Source of the DNA: an uncultured Saprospiraceae bacterium | GTDB taxonomy: Bacteria > Bacteroidota > Bacteroidia > Chitinophagales > Saprospiraceae | DNA: 13,834 bases | NCBI GenBank assembly: GCA_938002705.1 | Contig: CALLAG010000313.1 | Location: 1-13,834, forward strand | Direction: 5' to 3' | Part shown: piece after piece, positions 1-6,540 of the stretch | Position numbering within the stretch: position 1 is the stretch's first letter | How the letters are laid out: each line of letters starts with the position of its first letter | Program-made: the position numbers and the translations under genes | The notes under the pieces: generated by a model | What the model was told of the DNA's origin: nothing | Database searches by the model: none | What the model saw: the letters and a program-made list of their open reading frames with translations, nothing else

Positions 1-683
1 TCTTGTAATGCTATATATATTCTATCGCCGATAAGAGCCAGTGCTTCCGTATCATAATTATCAGGTAAGCTATCTGACAATGGTGTCCATGATGAGAATG
101 CATTAGGAAAACGCTCATTCTTATAGTCTAAAATGTAACTGACATCCTCGCTTTCCATGACAAGGTAATCTTCATTACCAGCTATACTATTGATCCGTCT
201 ACTCGCATCGAGTGTAAACCCAAATTCTAAATCCTTAAGATTATACTGCACCACTCCAAAGCCCGTAGCGAAGTATGCCCAGTTCTCGTTCTGTATGAAG
301 ACATCATTGATCTTACGATCGACGAAGTTATTATTATCACTTATATCGAATACTCCTATTATCTCATTACCTCTGACGATATCTATGACACTGTTATCAT
401 AAGCTATGATAAGTTGATCATTGAACTTGTCATATTCTATGTTGCTGATACCTGTCTCTGATAAGCCTTCGACTTTAGATATGTACTCTATAGACGCGTC
501 TTCTTTGTCTATTGTAAATATGGATAAGTCCGTAGCATATATGATCTTATCATCACTCTGCGTGACATACTTAGCTGCGTTATGAGGAAGGTAGGACTTC
601 CACTCTCCTATACCTATATCACTTTGGGCAATTATAGATTGACTTATTAGTATAAATGAAAGTAGAAGTAGCGCTTTGTTCAT
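1..683 (-). CDS. porZ: PorZ-like type IX secretion beta-propeller protein, N-terminal part (runs off left edge)
   Basis: An open frame reads leftward from an ATG at 683 to the window edge without a stop, giving 227 residues of N-terminal sequence. Residues 1-20 form a signal peptide (MNK, a Leu/Ile-rich core, then IIAQ). The mature protein starts with a GIGEWKSYLPHN stretch (24-35), followed by blade-like repeats such as KIIYATDLSIFTIDK, SKVEGLSETGISNIEYD and LIIAYDNSVIDIV. This is the pattern of the N-terminal propeller of PorZ and other two-component-regulator-type propellers. In studied Bacteroidota, PorZ belongs to the surface attachment complex that anchors type IX secretion cargo to A-LPS, and full-length members are several hundred residues long, so most of this gene lies outside the window. 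It follows nadD by 42 bp on the same strand and is probably co-transcribed with it. A different T9SS-secreted propeller protein is possible, since the C-terminal domain is not visible. Confidence 0.75.
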   Translation of the reverse strand, partial: MNKALLLLSFILISQSIIAQSDIGIGEWKSYLPHNAAKYVTQSDDKIIYATDLSIFTIDKEDASIEYISKVEGLSETGISNIEYDKFNDQLIIAYDNSVIDIVRGNEIIGVFDISDNNNFVDRKINDVFIQNENWAYFATGFGVVQYNLKDLEFGFTLDASRRINSIAGNEDYLVMESEDVSYILDYKNERFPNAFSSWTPLSDSLPDNYDTEALALIGDRIYIALQ

Positions 684-725
684 TGTTATAAATATACAGA
701 TAATGGAACGGATCAATTATAGACA

Positions 726-1313
726 TTATTGGCTTGGTGGATGGGTATAGGTCCTTATACTCATCACATTTTCATATATACTGTCGGGGACCAGATATCT
801 TATGGATCGCTTAGCAGCTATTTCCGATCTTATGTATGACGAAGATATATTCATCATAGGTGCATCAAAGATGTGGATATTAGGGTGTGAAGCTATATCT
901 GGTAGCTCATGTGTAGGTCTCTGATATACCAATATATCGTGGTTCTCTAAGAGGAGATTGTAGTTTTTCCACTTATGGAAGTTATACAGATTATCGCCAC
1001 CCATTATGAGGCTGAATGTATACCTGGGATACTTCTCCTTAAGGTAAGTCAGCGTATCGATTGTATAAGAGGGAATAGGAAGGCTAAATTCTATATCAGA
1101 AGCAGATATCAGGTCATGGTCACCTATCGCTTTTGTTATAAGATTTAACCGATCATAATCATTAGCCAGTGATTTCTTCTCTTTATGTGGATTATGAGGT
1201 GACACGACCATCCATAGCTTATCGATATCAGCATGAGATATCATATGATTAGCTATGACCATGTGTCCTACATGGACAGGATTAAATGATCCAAAAAATA
1301 ATCCTATTCTCAT
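726..1313 (-). CDS. nadD: Nicotinate-nucleotide adenylyltransferase
   Basis: A 195-residue cytoplasmic enzyme that transfers AMP from ATP to nicotinate mononucleotide to give deamido-NAD in NAD synthesis. The nucleotidyltransferase signature is clear: GSFNPVHVGH at residues 8-17 (the HxGH ATP-binding motif), SPHNPHKEK at 38-46, MGGDNL at 104-109 followed by the F.KWKNY segment, and ISSSYIR at 156-162 (the second ATP-binding motif). The length is normal for NadD. The ATG at 1313 starts directly before the conserved first strand and lies 20 bp after the dnaN stop on the same strand, so the two are probably one transcript. No Shine-Dalgarno sequence is evident, as for most genes here. All expected motifs are intact. 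Confidence 0.96.
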   Translation of the reverse strand: MRIGLFFGSFNPVHVGHMVIANHMISHADIDKLWMVVSPHNPHKEKKSLANDYDRLNLITKAIGDHDLISASDIEFSLPIPSYTIDTLTYLKEKYPRYTFSLIMGGDNLYNFHKWKNYNLLLENHDILVYQRPTHELPDIASHPNIHIFDAPMMNISSSYIRSEIAAKRSIRYLVPDSIYENVMSIRTYTHPPSQ

Positions 1314-1333
1314 AAGGAATATTTGTGGGCTGA

Positions 1334-2455
1334 TTAATGATTCATCATCACAGGCATCAAGAGCATCACTAATTTCTCTTGACCATCTTGTGATGCAGGA
1401 TATAAGATTCCAGCTTTATTAGGTGTAGATAATTCTAATATAACCTCATCAGAATTGACCACCCCGAGCATCTCACTTAAGAACTTAGCATTGAACCCTA
1501 TAGTTATCGGATCTCCTTCATACTTGCAACTTACCTCTTCTGTGGCTTCATTAGAGAAGTCTAGATCCTGAGCCATGATCGTCATGACGTTGTCTGCTAT
1601 AGAGAAGTTAGCCTGATTAGTCGTCTTACTTGAGTATATCACTAATCTTCTGAGGGAATTAAGAAAGTCTCCTCTATTAAGTGTGACGATCTTATCATTA
1701 TTGACAGGGATAACTGCATCGTAGTCTGGATACTTGGCATCTATAAGTCTACTTATAACGAGTGTATCGCCTATCTTAAAGAATACATTTTTACTATTGA
1801 ATGATATTTGGCATTTTTCTTCGTCAGATATACTTAAGGCATTTTTGAATACATTCAAGCCCTTCTTAGGTATGACTATAGATTCTGTGAGCTCACTTGT
1901 GATACCTCCTACGGTATACTTCACAAGCTTATGCGCATCTGTAGCTACGAATATCACTTTGTTGAAGTCAAGGTGCATTAATACACCCATCATTGCGAGT
2001 CGGAGCTCATCTGAGCTTGCCGCAAATATTGTATTGCTGATGGCCTTAGCTAAGACATCACTGTCTAGTTCTATTTCATTACTATTCTCTTCTATCGGAG
2101 TATCTGGATAATCCTCAGGAGTATCTCCTGATAGCTTATATTCTCCATATGCTGACACGAGAGTGATAGCGTAATTATCAGCATTCATCTGAAATTTGAT
2201 AGGATGATCTGGAAGCGCCTTAAGCGTCTCTAATAATATCCTTGCTGGTACTGCTACTCTACCGTCTTCTGATCCTGCTACTGTAAGAGATGATATAATC
2301 GTCACCTCGAGATTAGTCGCTGAGATCGTTAACTCATTCTTAGTAAGTTCGAATAGAAAATCTTCAAGAATAGGCATAACAGGGTTAGAGCCTATGGCAC
2401 CACCTGCAACTTGCAACTTTCTTAGTAGTTCGCTGGATGAAATCTCAAATATCAT
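1334..2455 (-). CDS. dnaN: DNA polymerase III beta subunit (sliding clamp)
   Basis: A 373-residue protein of standard clamp length. It dimerises into a ring around DNA and tethers the replicative polymerase and other DNA-handling proteins. Three similar domains of about 120 residues can be traced. The first opens with MIFEISSSELLRKLQVAGGAI; the second includes the FAASSDELRLAMMGVL stretch and the FVATDAHKLVKY segment; the third ends in KLVMLLMPVMMNH, the usual Bacteroidota version of the C-terminal MPM-type tail that lines the partner-binding pocket. The ATG at 2455 is preceded by a good Bacteroidota -7 element (TAACTTTG at 2495-2502) about 40 nt upstream. dnaN is the first gene of a leftward run with nadD and the porZ-like gene. 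It is not next to dnaA or recF in the part visible here. Confidence 0.97.
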   Translation of the reverse strand: MIFEISSSELLRKLQVAGGAIGSNPVMPILEDFLFELTKNELTISATNLEVTIISSLTVAGSEDGRVAVPARILLETLKALPDHPIKFQMNADNYAITLVSAYGEYKLSGDTPEDYPDTPIEENSNEIELDSDVLAKAISNTIFAASSDELRLAMMGVLMHLDFNKVIFVATDAHKLVKYTVGGITSELTESIVIPKKGLNVFKNALSISDEEKCQISFNSKNVFFKIGDTLVISRLIDAKYPDYDAVIPVNNDKIVTLNRGDFLNSLRRLVIYSSKTTNQANFSIADNVMTIMAQDLDFSNEATEEVSCKYEGDPITIGFNAKFLSEMLGVVNSDEVILELSTPNKAGILYPASQDGQEKLVMLLMPVMMNH

Positions 2456-2494
2456 CTCTTAATTATCGTTTAATTTGCTGAAAATAGAAACACA

Positions 2495-2525
2495 CAAAGT
2501 TAAGCTAAGACTTAGGAAAACCTAA
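2495..2525 (-). promoter_or_regulatory. dnaN promoter -7 element with nested inverted repeats
   Basis: On the minus strand TAACTTTG (2502-2495) matches the Bacteroidota TAnnTTTG consensus exactly and would place the transcript start some 30 nt before the dnaN ATG. No clear TTTG -33 element is seen. Instead the spacer region holds two overlapping inverted repeats: CTAAG-A-CTTAG at 2505-2515 and TTAGG-AAAA-CCTAA at 2512-2525. They share the TTAG at 2512-2515 and sit where a regulator would touch polymerase. The promoter call rests on one element; an operator role is inference. Confidence 0.45.
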
Positions 2526-2562
2526 ATTTTATACATCATATAAAATTCAATCAAATATTCTT

Positions 2563-2570
2563 CAACTTTG
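2563..2570 (+). promoter_or_regulatory. Candidate -7 element of the M16 gene
   Basis: CAACTTTG differs from TAnnTTTG at the first base only. It ends 16 nt before the ATG at 2587, which would give a leader of roughly 10 nt. No TTG is found at the usual -33 distance, so the call is weak. Confidence 0.3.
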
Positions 2571-2586
2571 CTGACTATTAGATAAG

Positions 2587-3867
2587 ATGATTGATAGAAA
2601 AAAAGGCCCTCAGATACATACAGATTTCGATCTTTCTATAAAAGATGTAGAAACTTCCACATTGGCTAATGGAATAAGACTTATAGAGTTAAACACTGGT
2701 ACTCAGGAGATTGTAAAAGTCGAATTAGTCCTAAAATGTGGTAGAATACATGAATCCAAAATAGGAGCTTCTAAGGCGGCTATACTACTCATGCGAGAGG
2801 GGTCTGCCTCTATGGACTCCAGTGCACTGGCCTATGCCTATGATTACTATGGTGCATCTGTCAAGCTAAGCCCGGGCATGGAAGTCTCATCTATGAATCT
2901 GGTCTGTATGACTAAGTTCTTTGATAATCTCTGGCCTACCTGGATAGAGATGGTCCTTAATCCAAGCTATCCCGAAGAAGAAGTAGAAAAATTCAAGACA
3001 ATACAGAGCCAAAAGCTAAAAAATCAACTGTCAAAAAATGAAGTGATCTCCTACAGGCTGGTCACTGAGAGAATATTCGGAAGTGAGCATCCTTACGGAT
3101 ATAATACGCAGCCAGAGCATATCATGTCTCTTACAAGAGAGGATATCATGGAGTTCTACGATAAGCAAGTCACTTTTGAAGATGCCATCGTTGTCGTCAG
3201 TGGCCGGTACAGTGATGCTATCCGTAAGCAGATCATAGATTCTATGTCTTCGATCCAGAAAAAATCTCATCAGGCCACACCCATATTCAATACCATTCAG
3301 CCGAAAGGCGAAACATTATACCAGAAAACAGACAACGAACTACAGGCCTCTATCAAGATGGGCTGTCCTATATTCGCCAGAAAACACCCTGATTACAGCG
3401 CCTTTAATTTTACTAATACAGTACTCGGAGGTTACTTCGGGTCACGTCTGATGACTAATATCCGCGAAGAAAAAGGTTATACCTATGGCATCTACTCTAG
3501 CCTGGACTGCTGGAGTGAGAGTGGGTTCTTCTACATATCTTCTGATGTAGGTAGCGATCTAGTAGAACCGACTATGGAAGAAATATTTAAAGAAATTAAT
3601 ATTCTAAAGAGTGAGCCTGTCTCGGATCAAGAGATTGATATGGTCAAAAATTACATCTTAGGACAAACACTAAATCTGATCGACGGACCATTCGCCACAG
3701 CTCAATTAGTCAAAAGCCTTCATATAAAAGATCTTAATACCGAAGACTTTCAAGAGCAAATAAATATCATCAAAAACATGAGCTCAGCGCAAGTTTTAGA
3801 TATGTCAAATAAATATCTCGATATTAACAATTTTACCAACGTTATCGTGGGGGGAAATAAAACTTAA
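2587..3867 (+). CDS. M16 family peptidase-like protein lacking the zinc-binding motif
   Basis: A 426-residue protein with the two-lobe fold pattern of the M16 (pitrilysin/insulinase/processing peptidase) family. The N-terminal lobe (about 20-215) has the LANGIRL opening and the later HPYGYNTQPEHIMSLTRED stretch; the C-terminal lobe (about 230-426) has GGYFGSRLMTNIREEKGYTYG, with the conserved Arg293 and Tyr300 that help hold substrate. The HxxEH zinc motif expected around residues 60-72 is replaced by ASKAAILLMREGSAS, without the His or Glu ligands, so the protein should be catalytically dead. Such members usually act as the non-catalytic half of a heterodimer with an active M16 partner, which is not in this window. 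There is no signal peptide or membrane segment, so it is predicted cytoplasmic. It is a single-gene unit diverging from dnaN and ending 159 bp before mreB. Confidence 0.88.
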   Translation: MIDRKKGPQIHTDFDLSIKDVETSTLANGIRLIELNTGTQEIVKVELVLKCGRIHESKIGASKAAILLMREGSASMDSSALAYAYDYYGASVKLSPGMEVSSMNLVCMTKFFDNLWPTWIEMVLNPSYPEEEVEKFKTIQSQKLKNQLSKNEVISYRLVTERIFGSEHPYGYNTQPEHIMSLTREDIMEFYDKQVTFEDAIVVVSGRYSDAIRKQIIDSMSSIQKKSHQATPIFNTIQPKGETLYQKTDNELQASIKMGCPIFARKHPDYSAFNFTNTVLGGYFGSRLMTNIREEKGYTYGIYSSLDCWSESGFFYISSDVGSDLVEPTMEEIFKEINILKSEPVSDQEIDMVKNYILGQTLNLIDGPFATAQLVKSLHIKDLNTEDFQEQINIIKNMSSAQVLDMSNKYLDINNFTNVIVGGNKT

Positions 3868-3870
3868 TTG

Positions 3871-3905
3871 CGTAATATTACGACCTCATCGATATGACAA
3901 TCGAT
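3871..3905. repeat. Two palindromes behind the M16 gene
   Basis: Three bases after the M16 stop lies a perfect 12-bp palindrome, CGTAATATTACG (3871-3882). It is followed by ATCGAT-atgaca-ATCGAT (arms 3888-3893 and 3900-3905). Neither is followed by a T tract at the distance expected of an intrinsic terminator; a T8 run comes only at 3946-3953. They could form a weak transcript end or bind a protein. The pairing is seen directly; function is unknown. Confidence 0.3.
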
Positions 3906-3962
3906 AATCAGAGATACCTTCTTTTAAGTCAACTCCATCTGCAAGTTTTTTTTATCCCCCGA

Positions 3963-3999
3963 TATACCAGAATTAGGTATAGTATTTGAATTGTATAAT
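3963..3999 (+). promoter_or_regulatory. Possible mreB promoter region
   Basis: An inverted repeat TATACC-(7 nt)-GGTATA (3963-3968 and 3976-3981) runs into TA-GTA-TTTG (3980-3988), which is a TAnnTTTG-like element with one extra spacer base. A TATAAT follows at 3994-3999. The mreB ATG is at 4027. None of these is a full match, so this marks the likely promoter area rather than a defined site. Confidence 0.25.
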
Positions 4000-4026
4000 C
4001 TTTTTTAAAGCCGAATATCGTTGTAA

Positions 4027-5058
4027 ATGGGACTTTTTAGTTTTTTCAGACAAGAATTGGCAGTTGATCTCGGGACAGCTAATACATTAATCGTGCAGAA
4101 TGGTAAGGTCGTCATAGATCAGCCATCTATAGTCGCCGTCAATAGAATCACCGGTGAGGTCATCGCCGTAGGAGAGAAGGCTATGCAGATGCATGAGAAG
4201 ACCCACAGTAACCTGATAACTATCAGGCCACTCAAGGATGGTGTCATCGCTGACTTCCAAGCTGCAGAAAGTCTTATACATGGCCTTATAGATATGATAG
4301 GGGAGAAACGTAAGTTCTTCTCTCACCTTAAGATGGTTATATGTATTCCTTCTGGAATCACAGAAGTAGAAAAACGTGCCGTATTTGACTCAGCTGATCA
4401 CGTAGACTCTAAAGAGACTTATCTCATCCATGAGCCTATGGCCGCGGCATTAGGTATAGGTCTCGATGTACAAGCTCCTCAGGGTAACATGATCATCGAT
4501 ATAGGTGGAGGTACCACCGAGATAGCTGTGGTAGCCCTATCGGGTATAGTCACTGATCAGTCTATAAGAACTGCTGGTGACGAATTTACACAAGACATAA
4601 TAGACTTCATGAAGCGTAAGCACAACCTCCTGATAGGTGAGCGTACTGCCGAAGAATTAAAAATAAGAGTAGGTTCTGCTATAGAAAATCTACTTGATCC
4701 ACCTGACCCTATCGGAATTAATGGTCGAGATCTACTGACAGGAATCCCTAAGCAAGTGATGACAGATTATCTAGAGGTCGCAGAAGCACTGGATAAGTCT
4801 ATCGCTAAGATAGAAGAAGCGGTGCTTAAGGCATTAGAAGATACACCTCCAGAATTAGCCTCAGATATATATCGTAACGGCATATACCTTACGGGTGGTG
4901 GAGCACTTCTAAGGGGTCTCGATGAGAGACTTGCTAAGAAGACTAAGCTTAATGTACACGTAGCTGATGATCCATTAAAAGCTGTAGTTAGAGGAACTGG
5001 TCTTGCTCTTAAGAATACGAGCCAATATCCATTCCTTATGGATAGACAAAGCCTATAG
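4027..5058 (+). CDS. mreB: Rod-shape actin homologue MreB
   Basis: A 343-residue MreB of normal length. MreB polymerises on ATP as membrane-bound filaments under the inner membrane and directs the wall-elongation machinery. The short hydrophobic N-terminus (MGLFSFFRQ) fits the membrane-contacting tip. The actin-fold ATP motifs are present: phosphate-1 VDLGTANTLI (about 14-23), phosphate-2 IDIGGGTTEI with Asp158 and Gly160-162, and the adenosine motif LTGGGALLRGLDERL starting at residue 288. The PSIVAVN, RPLKDGVIADF and HEPMAAALG stretches are typical. It begins the mreBCD-mrdA cluster, but a hairpin and a promoter-like element separate it from mreC, which would allow MreB to be made at a different level from the rest. 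No key residue is missing. Confidence 0.98.
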   Translation: MGLFSFFRQELAVDLGTANTLIVQNGKVVIDQPSIVAVNRITGEVIAVGEKAMQMHEKTHSNLITIRPLKDGVIADFQAAESLIHGLIDMIGEKRKFFSHLKMVICIPSGITEVEKRAVFDSADHVDSKETYLIHEPMAAALGIGLDVQAPQGNMIIDIGGGTTEIAVVALSGIVTDQSIRTAGDEFTQDIIDFMKRKHNLLIGERTAEELKIRVGSAIENLLDPPDPIGINGRDLLTGIPKQVMTDYLEVAEALDKSIAKIEEAVLKALEDTPPELASDIYRNGIYLTGGGALLRGLDERLAKKTKLNVHVADDPLKAVVRGTGLALKNTSQYPFLMDRQSL

Positions 5059-5078
5059 TCAGATACTGTCATCTACAC

Positions 5079-5111
5079 TACTGGAATTGAGTTTTGTTTC
5101 AGCTTCCAGTA
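5079..5111 (+). terminator. Hairpin between mreB and mreC (partial terminator or RNA processing site)
   Basis: TACTGGAA (5079-5086) pairs perfectly with TTCCAGTA (5104-5111) around a 17-nt loop. It lies 20 nt after the mreB stop. The bases behind it (AATTTAG) are AT-rich but not a T run, so termination may be partial, or the hairpin may protect the mreB message end. The 8-bp pairing is seen directly; the role is inferred. Confidence 0.4.
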
Positions 5112-5158
5112 ATTTAGATATTATGCTTGTCGCTTATGTTATAATTTTATCAATCTGA

Positions 5159-5166
5159 TATATTTG
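5159..5166 (+). promoter_or_regulatory. Candidate -7 element of mreC
   Basis: TATATTTG is an exact TAnnTTTG match ending 15 nt before the mreC ATG at 5182. No TTG lies at the expected -33 spacing; the nearest is at 5127-5129. If used, it gives mreCD-mrdA-folA a transcript separate from mreB, with a leader of only about 9 nt. Confidence 0.4.
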
Positions 5167-5181
5167 TAGTAAATTCTGATT

Positions 5182-6009
5182 ATGCGTAATATTATTTCTC
5201 TCCTCATAAGATATAGCGCATTTATCGTATTTCTCACTTTAGAGTGTCTCTCATTCTATCTTATCGTTAACTATAACAAGAGCCAGAAAGAAATCTGGGC
5301 CAATTCATCCAATATGTTTACTGGTGGTGTCAATTCTTATGTACAAGGCGTCGAAGACTTCTTTGCATTACAGAATAGAAACGACTCTCTACTGATAGAA
5401 AATGCTCAACTCCTAGAGACCATCATCAACTATAGAATTAACTCAAAAGATAATAGCTTCCAAGCATTTGAAGATTCTGATAGTACATCTAACTATAGCC
5501 TCATCCCATCAAGAGTATGCAGTAAGACAATCAATCTCAGGAATAATTATATGACCCTGTGCAAGGGAAGCAAAGACAGCATACAAGTAGGCATGGGAGT
5601 CCTTACTGAAGATGGCATCGCAGGTATAATAAGTCAAGTATCTCCTGACTTCAGTACCGTCCTGATGATCCTCAATAGCGAAAGCAGGACCAGTGCAAAG
5701 ATTAAGGGTAAGAATTACTTTGGAAATTTGCTATGGCGCAAAAGTAATCCACTAATCATGACACTGACAGATGTGCCTAAGCATGCAGAAATAATGGTGG
5801 GTGATACAATCGTTACGAGTGGTTATTCTATCTCGTATCCTGAAGATGTATACATAGGCACCATAAGTGACTATAGCTTACGGGATGGTAGCAATAGTTA
5901 TAGCATAGATGTACAGCTAGCAACAGACTTCTCTAAGACAGATTATGTATATGTCGTCTCGTATAAACTTGCCGATCAGAAAGAAGAACTGATAAGTACT
6001 GATGAATAG
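5182..6009 (+). CDS. mreC: Rod-shape-determining protein MreC
   Basis: A 275-residue bitopic inner-membrane protein. It has one transmembrane helix near the N-terminus (about residues 5-30), a coiled-coil-prone stretch (about 58-84, including LQNRNDSLLIENAQLLETI), and then the periplasmic beta-rich MreC domain (about 105-262) with VGMGVLTEDGIAGIISQVSPDFSTVLMILNSES-type sequence and the GDTIVTSGYS segment. MreC links MreB filaments to MreD and PBP2 and activates PBP2 in the elongasome. The length is normal for Bacteroidota MreC. The ATG at 5182 places the membrane helix directly at the N-terminus. The 3' end overlaps mreD by 8 bp, which points to translational coupling. Confidence 0.95.
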   Translation: MRNIISLLIRYSAFIVFLTLECLSFYLIVNYNKSQKEIWANSSNMFTGGVNSYVQGVEDFFALQNRNDSLLIENAQLLETIINYRINSKDNSFQAFEDSDSTSNYSLIPSRVCSKTINLRNNYMTLCKGSKDSIQVGMGVLTEDGIAGIISQVSPDFSTVLMILNSESRTSAKIKGKNYFGNLLWRKSNPLIMTLTDVPKHAEIMVGDTIVTSGYSISYPEDVYIGTISDYSLRDGSNSYSIDVQLATDFSKTDYVYVVSYKLADQKEELISTDE

Positions 6010-6520
6010 CGTATGGCAAAGAAATATAATACGAGGTCTATTCATAATAGCCTTACAACTACTGCTTCTTAAGAGGATAGATATCACCTTCGGTGATTTC
6101 AATTATATACACTTTACCATCTATAGTATCATTATTGTCCTACTACCTTATCAGATGAATAGGACAGGCATAGTTGTTATAGGCTTCCTTCTCGGAATCA
6201 TAGTTGACATCTTCTATGATTCACTAGGGGTACATGCTGCAGCTACGACCTTGATCGCATATGCTCGCTACTTTATTCTTAATCTGATATCTCCTACAGA
6301 AGGGTATAATAAAGGTGGCCTTACGGCAAATAATTATGGTCTGCCGTGGTTCTTGACATATCTAAGTATCATGGTTCTGCTTCATCTTGTAACTTTATAT
6401 AGTATAGAAGCATTTTCTTTCGTTTACTTAAAGGAGATTATTCTCAGATCTGTATTTAGTTTTATTGCTTCACTATTTTTTATAACTATAGGCACACTCA
6501 TTTTTAATCCTAAATACTAA
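6002..6520 (+). CDS. mreD: Rod-shape-determining protein MreD
   Basis: A 172-residue, strongly hydrophobic inner-membrane protein with about five to six predicted membrane segments (around 9-25, 36-50, 55-72, 80-96, 114-134 and 145-168). It has the GFLLGIIVDIFYDSLGVHAAATTLIAYAR stretch typical of MreD. MreD is poorly conserved in sequence, but size, hydrophobicity and position between mreC and the PBP2 gene make the call secure. It works with MreC in the elongasome. Its ATG (6002) lies inside the end of mreC, with an 8-bp overlap, and 20 bp separate it from mrdA. Confidence 0.92.
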   Translation: MNSVWQRNIIRGLFIIALQLLLLKRIDITFGDFNYIHFTIYSIIIVLLPYQMNRTGIVVIGFLLGIIVDIFYDSLGVHAAATTLIAYARYFILNLISPTEGYNKGGLTANNYGLPWFLTYLSIMVLLHLVTLYSIEAFSFVYLKEIILRSVFSFIASLFFITIGTLIFNPKY

Positions 6521-6540
6521 TCGACACGTTGTAGCTATAG

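Noticed and set aside
190..402. A 70-codon plus-strand open frame
   Set aside because: It lies antisense inside the porZ-like gene, has no recognisable features and is explained by the coding strand.
689..716. Promoter of the porZ-like gene: TTG (714-716), 17 nt, TATATTTA (689-696), minus strand
   Set aside because: The elements are imperfect and would leave almost no leader before the ATG at 683; co-transcription with nadD is simpler.
1734..2111. A 125-codon plus-strand frame
   Set aside because: It is antisense within dnaN, Ser/Leu-rich as expected from the complement of the clamp gene.
3946..3960. T8 tract after the M16 gene as an intrinsic terminator
   Set aside because: No GC-containing hairpin lies directly upstream; the nearest palindrome ends 40 nt earlier.
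3031..5072. Minus-strand frames opposite the M16 gene and mreB (3031-3270, 4087-4326, 4767-5072)
   Set aside because: All are shadows of well-recognised genes with intact motifs; no own start context or protein features.
5917..6102. Minus-strand frame opposite the mreC/mreD junction
   Set aside because: Fully inside two recognised genes and without any feature of its own.
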